A stretch of DNA of 64,000 nucleotides from a virus. The notes under the pieces were generated by a model, which was given only the letters and a program-made list of their open reading frames with translations, did no database searches and was not told the DNA's origin. The translations under genes were made by a program, and so were the position numbers. Location of the stretch: IMG/VR virus record IMGVR_UViG_3300049435_000061, positions 1-64,000 of that record; one strand, given 5' to 3'. Shown here piece by piece: positions 21,773 to 31,645 of this stretch; position 1 is the first letter of the stretch, and every line of letters starts with the position of its first letter.

Positions 21773-22378
21773 TCAGATGTACAGATCGGGTACGCCGGGG
21801 ATCAACAGCTCACCAACGACGACAGCGTTGGCCCATGCGTAGCCTTTCGGCGGGATCAGGGTGGCGGTCTGGTCGAAAGCCTCCCAGTATCCGTAGGGCC
21901 GAAAGCCGCTGTCGGCCACCCACACTGCGCCACCAGGAAAGTCGGTGTCGTAGCCCATGATGGCGCGGTAGTGAAAGATGGTGCCGCCGCCGTATGCCGG
22001 GTCCGGTGATCCCATCACGCCGCGTGGATAGTTGGATGACGGCGCAACAATGTTGTTGCTCACCCCGTACCCGGCGTCAATCGAATGAAGGATGTGTTGC
22101 CACAGATGGTTTTTCTGAACTTCGCTCATCGGGTCTTGTTCGCACAGAACAGGTTCGAAGTGAGCGTCGGGCAGATAGCGGTTGAGCACCGGGGTAATCA
22201 TTCCCACCCAGGCGGTGCCGTCTTGGGTGGTGCCGATTTGGTTAGCCAGGTCTTGTTCGCTCACAACGATTCCGCGCGATTGCAGAATCATCTGTGTGGA
22301 CGCCGGACCGCACCAGAAGTAGGTGTCCTGTTTGTCGAATGCTGGGTTGCGGTCGTAGTCGAGAATCTTTTGGGTCAT
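21773..22378 (-). CDS. Lysin A subunit, C39-like cysteine peptidase
   Basis: 201 aa. Catalytic Cys in FWCGPASTQM (~residue 23), His in IFHYRAIMGYD (~136), and Asp in VADSG follow the Peptidase_C39_2 pattern. No signal peptide, as expected for a holin-dependent endolysin. The C-terminus ends ELLIPGVPDLYI, which shares LLIPGV with the GH25 subunit encoded just upstream. It should cut peptidoglycan stem peptides. Confidence 0.85.
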   Translation of the reverse strand: MTQKILDYDRNPAFDKQDTYFWCGPASTQMILQSRGIVVSEQDLANQIGTTQDGTAWVGMITPVLNRYLPDAHFEPVLCEQDPMSEVQKNHLWQHILHSIDAGYGVSNNIVAPSSNYPRGVMGSPDPAYGGGTIFHYRAIMGYDTDFPGGAVWVADSGFRPYGYWEAFDQTATLIPPKGYAWANAVVVGELLIPGVPDLYI

Positions 22379-23007
22379 GCGGGCAGCCCTTCCACGCCGG
22401 GGATCAGCAGCGGGCTGCCCATGCCTAACGCCGCCGCCAGATCGGCTTTGGTACCGCGAAACGCGTTGACATCCAACGCCAAACCAGCGACCAGGCCGTC
22501 ATCACCGTATTGGAGTATGCCGACGTCTTTGCCGCCGTAGCCGTTCCAGTTGGGGTGGTTGTCACCAGGGTAGGTGTGGGTGTATTCGGACCGCACCAAC
22601 AAACCGGGGATGTCCCGAAGGGTCGGCTTACCAATCCGCTCCCAATACCAGTCGGGTAGGTAGGACACCACTGTCGGTATGCCGAGAGCCGCGAACGCAT
22701 TCACGCAAGCCCAGTAGTTGTTGAGGTCACCGGAGCCGTCCTCGAAGTCCAGCATCACCCGTTCACCACCGCCGTTGTCACGGAAGTTGCGGGCCTGGGC
22801 ATTCGGGTCGTCAGTTTTGACGTAGTGATAACCGACGCACAACAGCCCGCGCTGTGCACACCAATCGCGTGTTCGTGGCCAGAACTTGTCCTTAAACCCT
22901 GACCCTTCACTGACCTTGGCGAAAACGAAAGCGTAGCCCTCGTCGGCAACCCGGTCGATGTTGACGGTGCCGTTGTTGTTGGAGATGTCGGGTCCGAAGA
23001 TGGTCAT
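22375..23007 (-). CDS. Lysin A subunit, GH25 muramidase
   Basis: 210 aa from ATG 23007 (TAATG overlap). DISNNNG at the N-terminus, GYHYVKT and the catalytic DFE of VMLDFEDG are diagnostic of glycoside hydrolase 25 lysozymes, which cut the MurNAc-GlcNAc bond. It overlaps the C39 subunit by ATGA, so the two halves of the endolysin are co-translated. The C-terminus PLLIPGVEGLPA carries the shared LLIPGV motif. Confidence 0.9.
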   Translation of the reverse strand: MTIFGPDISNNNGTVNIDRVADEGYAFVFAKVSEGSGFKDKFWPRTRDWCAQRGLLCVGYHYVKTDDPNAQARNFRDNGGGERVMLDFEDGSGDLNNYWACVNAFAALGIPTVVSYLPDWYWERIGKPTLRDIPGLLVRSEYTHTYPGDNHPNWNGYGGKDVGILQYGDDGLVAGLALDVNAFRGTKADLAAALGMGSPLLIPGVEGLPA

Positions 23008-23930
23008 TAAATGATCCTCTCGACTGTGGCCGTCTCCACCTTCAAAATGTTTGTGGCGCTCGACGTTGCCCACTGTGCGGTCAGTTTCACCACGGGTGTA
23101 GCGGCGGTGGTGTCAACGACTGCCGTAGTGGCGATGGTGGTGGTAAGGATGACCGCCGTCGCAAACTCGATACGCCCGAAACCGTTGGCAACGTATGTGC
23201 CGCTGGCACCGACTGTGCGAACGGTGATGTCCACTTCCAGGTTGAAGGCGACCGGGCCAGCTGCGGTGCCCTGTGACGCCATCTGGAAGGTCTCGGTGCT
23301 GACGTTGGCACCCAGATATGGCCGAAACGTCAGTGTGCCGCTGGTCGCTTGTACCTGCACCGTGCCGCGCACTTTGAGGCGAAACGTTGAACCGGCCACA
23401 AGCGATCCGGTCGGGAGTGTGAACGTGATGACAGACGTTTCGGTGGTCGACGTATTCAGGTTCACCTGAGCCGTGTTGGCCGTCAAACCACCGGCCAACT
23501 CTGGTGCGCTCGCCGCTGCCGGTGCGGCTAGCGCGGAGTAGACGCCGCCCGCCACACGCACCAGGCCGGTGCCGCTGAGAAACGTTGCACCCTCCGGTGT
23601 GCCACACATGGTGACTTTCCAGTATTTGGTGGATGACACGGTGACCACTTGCAGCACCGCCCATGAACCTGTGCGGCCCAGAACGTAGTTGGTAGTCCCG
23701 TCCTGAAATGTGTCGCTGCCACTGCGGGTGAAGGTGACTGTGTTGGTGGTGACGTCGAGCGGGTCTTTCTGGATCACCATTGAAACGCCATCGGTAAGAC
23801 CGGACAATGCCGGAAGCGATGGCGTTAGGTTGCCTGCTGATGCGTTGTAGGTGTTGATCGAACCGATGGTGGGTGCGGTGGATGCCGAGATGACGGCGGC
23901 ACCATTGAGTGTTGCTGCGAGCACTGACAT
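23007..23930 (-). CDS. Tail appendage protein, 307 aa
   Basis: Thr/Val/Ala-rich, beta-rich throughout. The second half (VNLNTSTTETSVITFTLPTGSLVAGSTFRLKV is split over positions ~155-185) is a typical C-terminal jelly-roll of phage fibre proteins. Follows the tail module directly and precedes the lysins. Host receptor binding is plausible. Confidence 0.65.
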   Translation of the reverse strand: MSVLAATLNGAAVISASTAPTIGSINTYNASAGNLTPSLPALSGLTDGVSMVIQKDPLDVTTNTVTFTRSGSDTFQDGTTNYVLGRTGSWAVLQVVTVSSTKYWKVTMCGTPEGATFLSGTGLVRVAGGVYSALAAPAAASAPELAGGLTANTAQVNLNTSTTETSVITFTLPTGSLVAGSTFRLKVRGTVQVQATSGTLTFRPYLGANVSTETFQMASQGTAAGPVAFNLEVDITVRTVGASGTYVANGFGRIEFATAVILTTTIATTAVVDTTAATPVVKLTAQWATSSATNILKVETATVERII

Positions 23931-23963
23931 TTTAGGTCACCCCAGCCATCCTTCGGCCTACCA

Positions 23964-24128
23964 TCAAGGCGTCACCTCATTTTTGGTTTGTGCGTACAAG
24001 CTGATGTACCCCCGTGCAATATCTGCCCAACCCGACGCCAAGGGGCCACTGCTGTTGCCTGCTGCGGTCTTGCCCTTCGTCAAAGCGCTTTCGGCCTCGG
24101 CGCGGTACTGGTCAGCTGTTAGTGCCAT
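23964..24128 (-). CDS. Hypothetical 54-aa protein
   Basis: ATG 24128 with AAAGGAG 7 nt upstream. MALTADQYRAEAESALTKG and ADIARGYISLYAQT are helical; a short soluble protein frequently found beside tail appendage genes. Between its stop and the next gene there is only a 10-codon ATG frame, not accepted. Confidence 0.6.
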   Translation of the reverse strand: MALTADQYRAEAESALTKGKTAAGNSSGPLASGWADIARGYISLYAQTKNEVTP

Positions 24129-24130
24129 CG

Positions 24131-24301
24131 TTACTCCTTTGGTGCAGTTGATATTTCAGCGACGATCCGCGTCAATGCGGTCACCGCTGCCGCTGCTGCG
24201 GTCCACAGGTGGGTGATGTCGCCGTCGCGCTGCGAGTCCTCCACAGCCTGGGCAAGGGACTGCTCGATCAGTGCGCATTTGTGCTGCCGGATGAGGTCCA
24301 T
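24131..24301 (-). CDS. Hypothetical helical protein, 56 aa
   Basis: ATG 24301 shares a base with the TAA of the preceding gene (TAATG). Ala/Gln-rich helices (AVEDSQRDGDITHLWTAAAA). Its stop is 2 nt before the next gene, whose AAAGGAG is formed by its last codons. No family recognised. Confidence 0.6.
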   Translation of the reverse strand: MDLIRQHKCALIEQSLAQAVEDSQRDGDITHLWTAAAAAVTALTRIVAEISTAPKE

Positions 24302-24597
24302 TAGGCGGTGGTGTAGCCCAACTCACGAATGACATCATCGAGGGTGCCGTGGTCAATGTTGTCGATAGGCTGCATAATGCGCTGCTCAAAACCACCCTCG
24401 GCGTTAGATGGATAGATGAAAACGATGTCCTCGCTAGCGCTTTGAGCAATCGACTGGATATGAATTGCGACATACCCATAACTAACCCTCTCGCCACGCG
24501 GGGTAAACCGTTGCAGAGGCGGCGACAAACTGACCAGAGTCGTCGTCGGTGGCCAGTGCTGCATTGATGTGTCGAGAATTGTTGCGGTAGATGCCAT
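24301..24597 (-). CDS. Hypothetical tail-region protein, 98 aa
   Basis: ATG 24597 with GAGGAC upstream. Soluble alpha/beta (GYVAIHIQSIAQSASEDIVFI), ending in IRELGYTTA. Position between minor tail genes and appendage genes suggests a virion or assembly function. No family recognised. Confidence 0.6.
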   Translation of the reverse strand: MASTATILDTSMQHWPPTTTLVSLSPPLQRFTPRGERVSYGYVAIHIQSIAQSASEDIVFIYPSNAEGGFEQRIMQPIDNIDHGTLDDVIRELGYTTA

Positions 24598-24615
24598 TTC
24601 AGTCCGTCCTCTTTT

Positions 24616-25470
24616 CTAGCTGATGATGTAGAGACAGCCAACGGCCCCGACACCGCCGTTGGCCACTGAGCCGGTAGCAGCTGACACGCCGCCGCCGCCA
24701 CCGCCGCCGCCAGGAGCACCACCCGCACCGCCCGCAAACCCTGCGCTATTGTTGGCACCGCCGCCGCCACCGCCCGCACCGCCCGCTGGAATACCTGACG
24801 GCGCTGCCGCGCCATCCCCACCGACAGCACCCATACCGGCCTGCCCAGACGCCGAGAATGCGCCGGGCACGCCGTCAGTGTTGGGTATCGACCAGTTGTT
24901 GGTACCGGTGAACAGTTGACCACCCATGCCGCCGTCACCGGGTGGCACCGTCACCGCGTAGGTACCGTCCGCTTTATAGACAGCGCCGACACCGGGGCTG
25001 CCTACGCAGTAGCTGCCGAAACTGGTGCTGCCGCCGAGCGTTCCACGCCCCACCGAACTGGCACCGGCACCGCCTGTGCCGATGGTGATAGCAACAGTTG
25101 ACGGCAACTCATTAGTGTAGAGCTGCTGACTTACATAGCCACCGGAACGACCGGGCAGCGGAGGAACAAACGTCGTCGTGCTGCCCTTACCACCGCCCTG
25201 CCCACCACAAATGGCAATGACAGTGATTAGGTTGTGCTCCGTCGGTGTGGGGTTGGTCCACGTTTGCGACGTATTGTATTGCGTTAACGTGCCCCCGCCC
25301 TCCAATGCTGTAATCCGATTTTGATAGTTCGCTATGACAGTTTCAACGTCTGTCGTTGAGTGCCCCAAACCGGTGAACAAGGTTGATGCTGTCGCGATTG
25401 CATCAATAGTTGCCTGATTTTTCTGAACCCATTGCAGGGCCAGATCATAGAGTCCACCACCGTCGCTCAT
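24616..25470 (-). CDS. Glycine-rich minor tail protein
   Basis: 284 aa from ATG 25470 (ATGA overlap). A helical N-terminus (ALQWVQKNQATIDAIATAS) is followed by a beta-rich, extremely Gly-rich domain; the region from ~residue 215 contains runs such as GGGGGGANN and PGGGGGGGG, a polyglycine-sandwich pattern known in receptor-binding tail tips. Likely distal tail or adhesin. Confidence 0.75.
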   Translation of the reverse strand: MSDGGGLYDLALQWVQKNQATIDAIATASTLFTGLGHSTTDVETVIANYQNRITALEGGGTLTQYNTSQTWTNPTPTEHNLITVIAICGGQGGGKGSTTTFVPPLPGRSGGYVSQQLYTNELPSTVAITIGTGGAGASSVGRGTLGGSTSFGSYCVGSPGVGAVYKADGTYAVTVPPGDGGMGGQLFTGTNNWSIPNTDGVPGAFSASGQAGMGAVGGDGAAAPSGIPAGGAGGGGGGANNSAGFAGGAGGAPGGGGGGGGVSAATGSVANGGVGAVGCLYIIS

Positions 25471-26984
25471 CCTGAAGCCGTCCACTGCCGCAGTCCACCC
25501 GGTGGACAGTTCGCCAAGAATTGCTGCTCACATCTGCCGCCCAGGCCGCGTCGTCGGTATGTCGGCCCCATCTGCGAGCCTGTTCCCGGTTCGAGATAGC
25601 CGTTCATAAACCCAACGCCGTCGAGCTGGCCGGTGAACGCACGACCTTTCGCGAAAAATGTAAACGACTTGCCCGCAACAGCTGTCGAGGTGGTGCCAGA
25701 TGTCAAGTTGGTGCCGACGCCGTTGATGAAGTAGTCGAGTGACCATGCGCCGTTGGCTTTCAACCGGAGCCGGACCCCGGTACGGGTGGCCCAGCTGGTG
25801 AAGGTGTTCATCCGAATCCATAGATCGTTGAAGCCGAAGTTGATCGGAATTAGGATCGGCGACGATCCGGCTGCACCATTGAAAATGCATGACACCGTCT
25901 GGTCGTCTGTGGATGCGGTGACACCGTTTCGGAAACCAACGTAATCACCTGTGGTGGAACTTTTTACGGTGAGATTGTGGCCGTCCGGGATGGCGACAGT
26001 TACACCGGCGGTGGAGTAAAACATGCTCCATGCCGAACCGGGGTCGACGGTGGTAATCCGCTCGAAGGCGTCACTGTCGGTGGTGCCGGTTGAAAACGCT
26101 GCCTGCAACTGTGCGATCTGTGCAGCCTGTCCAGCGAGGGCACCGGACTGGGACAGCACCGCCGCACCCATCTGGGAGTTGTTGGCCCCGAACCCGTTTA
26201 AGCCGGTGATGCCGGTCCACAGACTGTCCACCGCCGACTGTAGGTCGGTGGAATGTTGCAACCGAATATCCGGAAGTGACTGCGGCGAAACAGCTATCGG
26301 CGTTATAGGAATGGTGGCTGTGCCGTTGTTGTTGATGCTCAATGGGAACTGTGCGTCAGTTAGGTATGAAGCTGTGCCATTGTTGTTAATGGTGATCGAA
26401 GACGTTGACGGCGACGGCGTTGCAGTGCCGTTGTTGTTGAGTATCGCCGTGGGGAAAATGCTGAGCCAGCCGGTGAGCAGGCCGAGGATTTGACCCAACG
26501 GCAAGTTCGGTATGAACGGCAGACCAACTTGTGTACCACCACCGGCAGAAAGCAAGCCGCCCAACAATGGTATCGACGTCGGAGCGGGCAGCCCTGGCGT
26601 ACCAGATCCCAGATTGGTTGGGTTGCCAAGGACGCTGGTGATGTCGGTAAAAATCGAACCCAGCCCGGCCATCCCGCTCAAACCGGGTATCGCATTGGTG
26701 AACAACGCGATCAGGGTTGCGGGCGATACGCTGCCGCCAAACAGGCCGCTCAACTGGAACAGGCCGGTACCACTGAACGGGTTGAAGAAGCCTTGCACCG
26801 CAGTAACAACCGCACGACTGATCATTTCGATGAACTGCGCCCGCACTGCGGCGAGCTGTTCTGCACTCATCGGCGGCGCAGGGGTACTGTTCGGCGTCGT
26901 CGGGGTTACATACCCAAGCGGCGCTTCGCTGGGCATCGTCGGATCGGTGGGCCACGACTTCGACGCAAAAACAGGGAAACTCAC
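25467..26984 (-). CDS. Minor tail protein with NNNGTA repeats
   Basis: 505 aa. N-terminal Pro-rich part, helical segment (AAVRAQFIEMISRAVVTAV), then residues ~190-230 with four copies of INNNGTA, helical stretch and C-terminal beta-rich domain (YSTAGVTVAIPDGHNLTV onwards) like a carbohydrate-binding jelly-roll. Between the 295-aa and Gly-rich tail genes. Likely tail fibre or baseplate component. Confidence 0.75.
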   Translation of the reverse strand: MSFPVFASKSWPTDPTMPSEAPLGYVTPTTPNSTPAPPMSAEQLAAVRAQFIEMISRAVVTAVQGFFNPFSGTGLFQLSGLFGGSVSPATLIALFTNAIPGLSGMAGLGSIFTDITSVLGNPTNLGSGTPGLPAPTSIPLLGGLLSAGGGTQVGLPFIPNLPLGQILGLLTGWLSIFPTAILNNNGTATPSPSTSSITINNNGTASYLTDAQFPLSINNNGTATIPITPIAVSPQSLPDIRLQHSTDLQSAVDSLWTGITGLNGFGANNSQMGAAVLSQSGALAGQAAQIAQLQAAFSTGTTDSDAFERITTVDPGSAWSMFYSTAGVTVAIPDGHNLTVKSSTTGDYVGFRNGVTASTDDQTVSCIFNGAAGSSPILIPINFGFNDLWIRMNTFTSWATRTGVRLRLKANGAWSLDYFINGVGTNLTSGTTSTAVAGKSFTFFAKGRAFTGQLDGVGFMNGYLEPGTGSQMGPTYRRRGLGGRCEQQFLANCPPGGLRQWTASG

Positions 26985-27868
26985 GGCAGCGGTTGCACTC
27001 TCACCCAGAACGTGGTGTCAGGTGACGCTGGCGTAGCCCAGTTGGAGGTGGAAGAGTTTTTCTGCTCAGCGCGCAGATGCACACTGACACCGCCATCGGT
27101 GGTCAACACTTTGCCGAAGTTGGTTTCACCGGACAGTGCTGCCGGGATCAACGTTGTGGGAATGCCTGCCGGATTCGACCCGATCAACCCTTTACCGAAA
27201 CCAACCTGGTTGCCGGTGGAGGCGTCGCCGACGCGCGCCACCAAATCGACACGGGTGGGTGTGGCACCATCAGTACCGGTGACAACGGTCTGCGCGAACG
27301 CCAACGGACGCCAGTTCCACGGCTGCGCCGGAATCGCAATGCTGGCCAGCAGGCGCGGTGACGTGTTGCCTGAGGCTGTCGCGCCAATAGATGTGGCGAC
27401 ATAATCGCTACCCACTTTGACGGCGGACAAAACAAACTTGCCATCAGAGTTGCGGTAGGTGAGTTGAAACCCGTCGACAGCCGAGCCGAGCGCTGGTGCG
27501 CCCGCTGTGCCATCGTGCAGAAAATCACTTGACCCGCTTATGCTTGGCGAACCGGTCAGGCCGGTGATGCCCTGGTTGATGTGAAACTCCAAGGCATACT
27601 TGGCTGGCAGCCCAGCACCACCGGGGTCGATGAGGGTTTTCACCGGGTTCGGTGACGGCAGTGTGGCACCGGCAGGCTCTTGCACAAGTGTGATGTCAAA
27701 CAGGGTGGGCTGACCGGGTAAGCCTTGCGCCATGAACGGCAACGCACCGACGCCGCCTTCGGGTGTAATGATGATGTATGACACACCGGATTCGGGGTTG
27801 GCTCCGTTGATAATCTCGATGGTTGCGTTGGTGATGACAATGCTGTTTCCGTTGATGCTCACGCCCAC
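26981..27868 (-). CDS. Minor tail protein, 295 aa
   Basis: GTG 27868. Beta-rich with a central Gly/Ala/Ser region and no cysteines. Follows the 574-aa tail protein in the order of siphovirus baseplate genes. No enzymatic motif. The family is not recognised beyond tail position. Confidence 0.7.
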   Translation of the reverse strand: MGVSINGNSIVITNATIEIINGANPESGVSYIIITPEGGVGALPFMAQGLPGQPTLFDITLVQEPAGATLPSPNPVKTLIDPGGAGLPAKYALEFHINQGITGLTGSPSISGSSDFLHDGTAGAPALGSAVDGFQLTYRNSDGKFVLSAVKVGSDYVATSIGATASGNTSPRLLASIAIPAQPWNWRPLAFAQTVVTGTDGATPTRVDLVARVGDASTGNQVGFGKGLIGSNPAGIPTTLIPAALSGETNFGKVLTTDGGVSVHLRAEQKNSSTSNWATPASPDTTFWVRVQPLP

Positions 27869-27878
27869 AATGGAACTC

Positions 27879-29603
27879 CTAGTATGTAGCTAAAGTCAGA
27901 ACGTTGATCGCCTCTTGGAATTTGACGATGTTGCGATACGTCTTCACAGAGGCCGGTTCCTCGGCGATGCCGTCGCCGATCTGCACCTCACAGTTGACGG
28001 CGTCGCGCTGGTCTGTGATGACAATGTTCTCGACGAAATCGGTGTATATCCTGCTGCGCCTGATAATCGAGGCGAGGCTGCCGGGGAACAGGTCGCGCCC
28101 AACCTCATACGGATAGCCGTTGGTGAAATTGACTATGCCGCTGACGTATCCGCGTGTGTTCCACTGTTCACGCTTCAGCGCAAAGAGGGCGTCGATGTTG
28201 TAGGGCGCACTGTTGGTCGGTGTGAACCATTCCGGGTATCCGTATGGCCCAAGTTTGATTCGGCGTTTCATGTTGTCTGCCAACTGAAATGCCAACAGGA
28301 TGTCGTTGAACAAACCGTCAAGAATGTTGGATGGCAACCCTGTGAATCCAACGACAATCATCAGCATGTCAAGGAAATACGCCAGGGTGGCATTGATCAA
28401 ATCGTTCATCCACTTCGGCGAATGCCCGCCGATCACCGTCCTCCAAGCAAGGGGGTGGTGGTGGGCCATTTCGCCCCAACAGCCCGACAGTGGATGGTCA
28501 GCGTTGAAGATTGCCCACGGTGGAATCCAGTTGAGACCCAGCGCTGGCGCTATGTTGAAACCTTCCGGCGCTGGCAGCCCATCAGGGTTCAGGAACGGCT
28601 GGGTGACCTCACCAAAGACGCTGTCCTGCAAGTCAACAACGGTACGCAGGATGCCGTCGAGGAAAGTACCGGTCGGACCGACAATACCCATGCGGTCTTT
28701 GACGTCAACGACGATGGTGGGCACCGTCAACGGGAACATCATGTTGTCGTCGGGCTGCGGATCACCGGGACGCCACAGTTTGACCTCAACAACGAGACCG
28801 TTGTCTTTGACAATCTGGTCGATCAGTTCGTAAATCTTGTCCATCCGCCAGTTCACCGATATGAAAGGTGAAGTGTCGGTGAGGACATCGAGCAAGCCCA
28901 TACGAACATAGATCGGCGTGCGCAACATTCGCATGACGTCGGAGACGTCGAACTGGCCATCCGGCCCTAGCGGGTCGCTCTGCATAAGCAACGTGCCGAA
29001 CCAGCTGCGCCAGTCCAGGTTTAGGCTGCCCAGGTTGTTGATGAGGTCCCACAAACCGGACTGCAAACGGAACGTCTGGGTGGCGACAATCCATTTGATG
29101 ACAGTGATGGCCGGACCGATCGCCACGCCGCGTGGCGGAAACTGCACCTGGATCGGAAGCAGAAAGTTGGGCCACGCAAGGATTTTCATGAGCCAGGCGC
29201 GGTCGCCTTCAAGCTCACAGATGACGGTGTCGGCTTCATCTTTCCAACCGAACCGATCTTTCGCCACCTTGATACGGCCAGACCAAAGCAGGTGCCCTAT
29301 CTCGATGGTGACCGGCACAACCTCGTCGTGACACAGCAGTGCAGCTGGTGCCAACGAGTCTTCGCCTTTCATTACCAGCTGGCCGGTCTCCACCTGGTGG
29401 CGGGGGAAGGCTGCTTGCAAACTGACGTAGTCGTTGCATTCGCCGCGAACGTTGTAGACCTTGTCGTAGATGGTGACCAGAATGTCTGTGGGTGAAGCCA
29501 ACTCGGCAGCAGCCATCATGTCGGCGGCGCTTACGGCGGTGCGTGCATCTGATTGCAGCTTGGCCCGGAGGGCTTCAGGGTTGGCGAAGTCTACTCTGGC
29601 CAT
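27879..29603 (-). CDS. Baseplate/minor tail protein, Tal-like (Gp37-type)
   Basis: 574 aa. N-terminal strands (TDILVTIYDKVYNVRGEC, VPVTIEIGHLLWSGRIKVAKD) and the long helical/beta middle match the second large tail protein after the tape measure in actinobacterial siphoviruses, thought to form the tail hub. Trp-rich. Overlaps the Dit-like gene by 13 nt. Confidence 0.8.
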   Translation of the reverse strand: MARVDFANPEALRAKLQSDARTAVSAADMMAAAELASPTDILVTIYDKVYNVRGECNDYVSLQAAFPRHQVETGQLVMKGEDSLAPAALLCHDEVVPVTIEIGHLLWSGRIKVAKDRFGWKDEADTVICELEGDRAWLMKILAWPNFLLPIQVQFPPRGVAIGPAITVIKWIVATQTFRLQSGLWDLINNLGSLNLDWRSWFGTLLMQSDPLGPDGQFDVSDVMRMLRTPIYVRMGLLDVLTDTSPFISVNWRMDKIYELIDQIVKDNGLVVEVKLWRPGDPQPDDNMMFPLTVPTIVVDVKDRMGIVGPTGTFLDGILRTVVDLQDSVFGEVTQPFLNPDGLPAPEGFNIAPALGLNWIPPWAIFNADHPLSGCWGEMAHHHPLAWRTVIGGHSPKWMNDLINATLAYFLDMLMIVVGFTGLPSNILDGLFNDILLAFQLADNMKRRIKLGPYGYPEWFTPTNSAPYNIDALFALKREQWNTRGYVSGIVNFTNGYPYEVGRDLFPGSLASIIRRSRIYTDFVENIVITDQRDAVNCEVQIGDGIAEEPASVKTYRNIVKFQEAINVLTLATY

Positions 29604-31645
29604 CGCCTCAGCGGCGTCAGTGCCGCAACGATTTTCGAGTCCGCGTTACCACCCTCGATAGTGCAGGCTATTGCATAGGTGTCTGGTGGGCCACCGGTTG
29701 GCTTGGGTGGCAACGGCTTGTTGAACCGACCTTTCAACAGCGAATACAACTGGCCTTGTGGCGGTCTCATGCCGAGCAACGATTCAAACCACGACAGCAG
29801 CGGCGGCGTGTTGTTGTTCTGGGCGAGACCCAACAGCTTGTTGAAAAAATCGAGAAAGCCACTGGTCTGTTCCTGCGTGAACGGCGATGATGGTTGACCG
29901 GGTGACAAGTCAACAACGCCACGCAACCTGGGTATCGTTGTGAGCAACGCGATTTGGTTGTCACCGAGCGGGCCGAAAGTCACCATGTCGGTCGCGTTGG
30001 GGCCGTTGGCAATACTTACTTTAGTGAACGGACCGTACACCAGATAGCGCCCGTAGCCGTCCTGGTCGCCGAAGTTTGTCAGGTTGAGATGACCGGACTG
30101 GGTGGCGGTGATGTTGCTGTTGACGTTGAACTCGTCAATGGACGGCGGGACGCCCTGTGCGCTAGTGCCTGCGGCGGCTTTCATCCCAAAACCGCTGCCA
30201 CGATTGGACGATCCCACGACTGAACCGGTCCCGGTTTCTTTGAAAAGGAACGGCTTGTTGTTGACGTCGGGAATAGGAAACCCGTTTCGCAACACCTTGA
30301 ACCATCGAGTGTTGGTGTCTACACCGCATACAAGAGTCCAGTTCTCCCACCATGTTGGTTTGAGGGGAAGCTGATGTGTGTACATAACCGTTTCGGTTCC
30401 GGCGTTGAAGCGGGACAACACAATCGAGTCCGCGCCAATACGGGCGCGAACAGCGGTCGGGCTTGCGTCACTGCCATTCCACCTACCCCAGATGTCGATG
30501 AATGCGCCTGCCGGGATCGGCCATTCATGGATGTCGCCAAGACGTACGGTGACGACCTGATTGTCACTGCTGGTGGAAGGTCCCGAACCGTCGACAGCTG
30601 TGCCAATCATCACCGAGGTTGCGGTGCCACCCGGTGTGAGTGACGCACCCGACGCCGACGCCGTAATGTTGGTGAACGCGAGTGCACCACCAAACACAAC
30701 CGTGTAAAACACACCGGCTGTGCCGGTTACGGTCACATCGCCGGGGGCAACGTTGGACAACGCCTCTAGGGCCGTCTGCACCGTCGCTGGCGCGGCGTTG
30801 AAGGCGATGCCAGCTGTGGTCTGTCCGTTGACGGTGTAGGTCCATGTGCCACCCGTGAACGCACCGTTGATGTAAACGGTTTGTATCTCGTTGATGCCCA
30901 GAAACCGGTTGCGAACTTCACGTGCAGCTGTGCCACTAGGGAACCAACGCACCCGCCCGTTGTCGGTCTCACATGTGCCGCCTGTGCCAATATAGGTTTG
31001 CGCCCACTGCGGTCCCAGATTGCCGACGTCGTCACGGTTGAACAGGTCACGCACCTTGCCGGGCACGAGGCTGTTTGAGATGTGGAACGTCGACACCGAG
31101 TCGACGCCCCTCCAAAACGCTTCATCGTTGCGGATCGTCCAGGTGTATTTCTGACGCAACCGCCGAGCTTGTGCCCTGAACTGCCTTTCCGGTGGTGACT
31201 TCAAAAGCCTTGGCGCGCAATACCAACAACCCTGATCAGGAGTGATGTATTGCAACTTGCCCGGTTTGCGGGGGTCCCACGAAGCCATCCAGTCCCGCAG
31301 GACGCGGCGGATCGCCGATGCCGCCAACTCTGGCCGAGCGTTGTTGGGTGTGGCGGTAAACTCAACCTCCATGTCGTATTCGGCAGGCTCATAAACGGTG
31401 TGTTGCCACGAAACACCGTCCTGCCGTGCGCCTTTCAGCTCGACATGCTTGAACGACGGGAACAAACCGCTGATCCCGTCAGCAAGTGCAGCACCCTCCT
31501 GTACGCCCAACTGCGGCTCCAAGCCGCCACACAAACCCCACTGAATGCCCTCGTCTTGACTGGTATAGATGATCAGCGGTTCGATCCGGTCTTTGAGGGT
31601 CTGTGCGCCTTTCCGGGTTACCAGGCCGGGCGGGTAAAACTTCAT
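29591..31645 (-). CDS. Distal tail (Dit-like) minor tail protein
   Basis: 684 aa, first gene after the tape measure. N-terminal ~220 residues (VSWQHTVYEPAEYDMEVEFTA is split at ~85-105, RDWMASWDPRKPGKLQYIT is near 125) fit a Dit domain; the centre holds an inserted Ig/beta domain and a jelly-roll (QLPLKPTWWENWTLVCGVD). It should join tail tube and hub. Confidence 0.8.
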   Translation of the reverse strand: MKFYPPGLVTRKGAQTLKDRIEPLIIYTSQDEGIQWGLCGGLEPQLGVQEGAALADGISGLFPSFKHVELKGARQDGVSWQHTVYEPAEYDMEVEFTATPNNARPELAASAIRRVLRDWMASWDPRKPGKLQYITPDQGCWYCAPRLLKSPPERQFRAQARRLRQKYTWTIRNDEAFWRGVDSVSTFHISNSLVPGKVRDLFNRDDVGNLGPQWAQTYIGTGGTCETDNGRVRWFPSGTAAREVRNRFLGINEIQTVYINGAFTGGTWTYTVNGQTTAGIAFNAAPATVQTALEALSNVAPGDVTVTGTAGVFYTVVFGGALAFTNITASASGASLTPGGTATSVMIGTAVDGSGPSTSSDNQVVTVRLGDIHEWPIPAGAFIDIWGRWNGSDASPTAVRARIGADSIVLSRFNAGTETVMYTHQLPLKPTWWENWTLVCGVDTNTRWFKVLRNGFPIPDVNNKPFLFKETGTGSVVGSSNRGSGFGMKAAAGTSAQGVPPSIDEFNVNSNITATQSGHLNLTNFGDQDGYGRYLVYGPFTKVSIANGPNATDMVTFGPLGDNQIALLTTIPRLRGVVDLSPGQPSSPFTQEQTSGFLDFFNKLLGLAQNNNTPPLLSWFESLLGMRPPQGQLYSLLKGRFNKPLPPKPTGGPPDTYAIACTIEGGNADSKIVAALTPLRRWPE

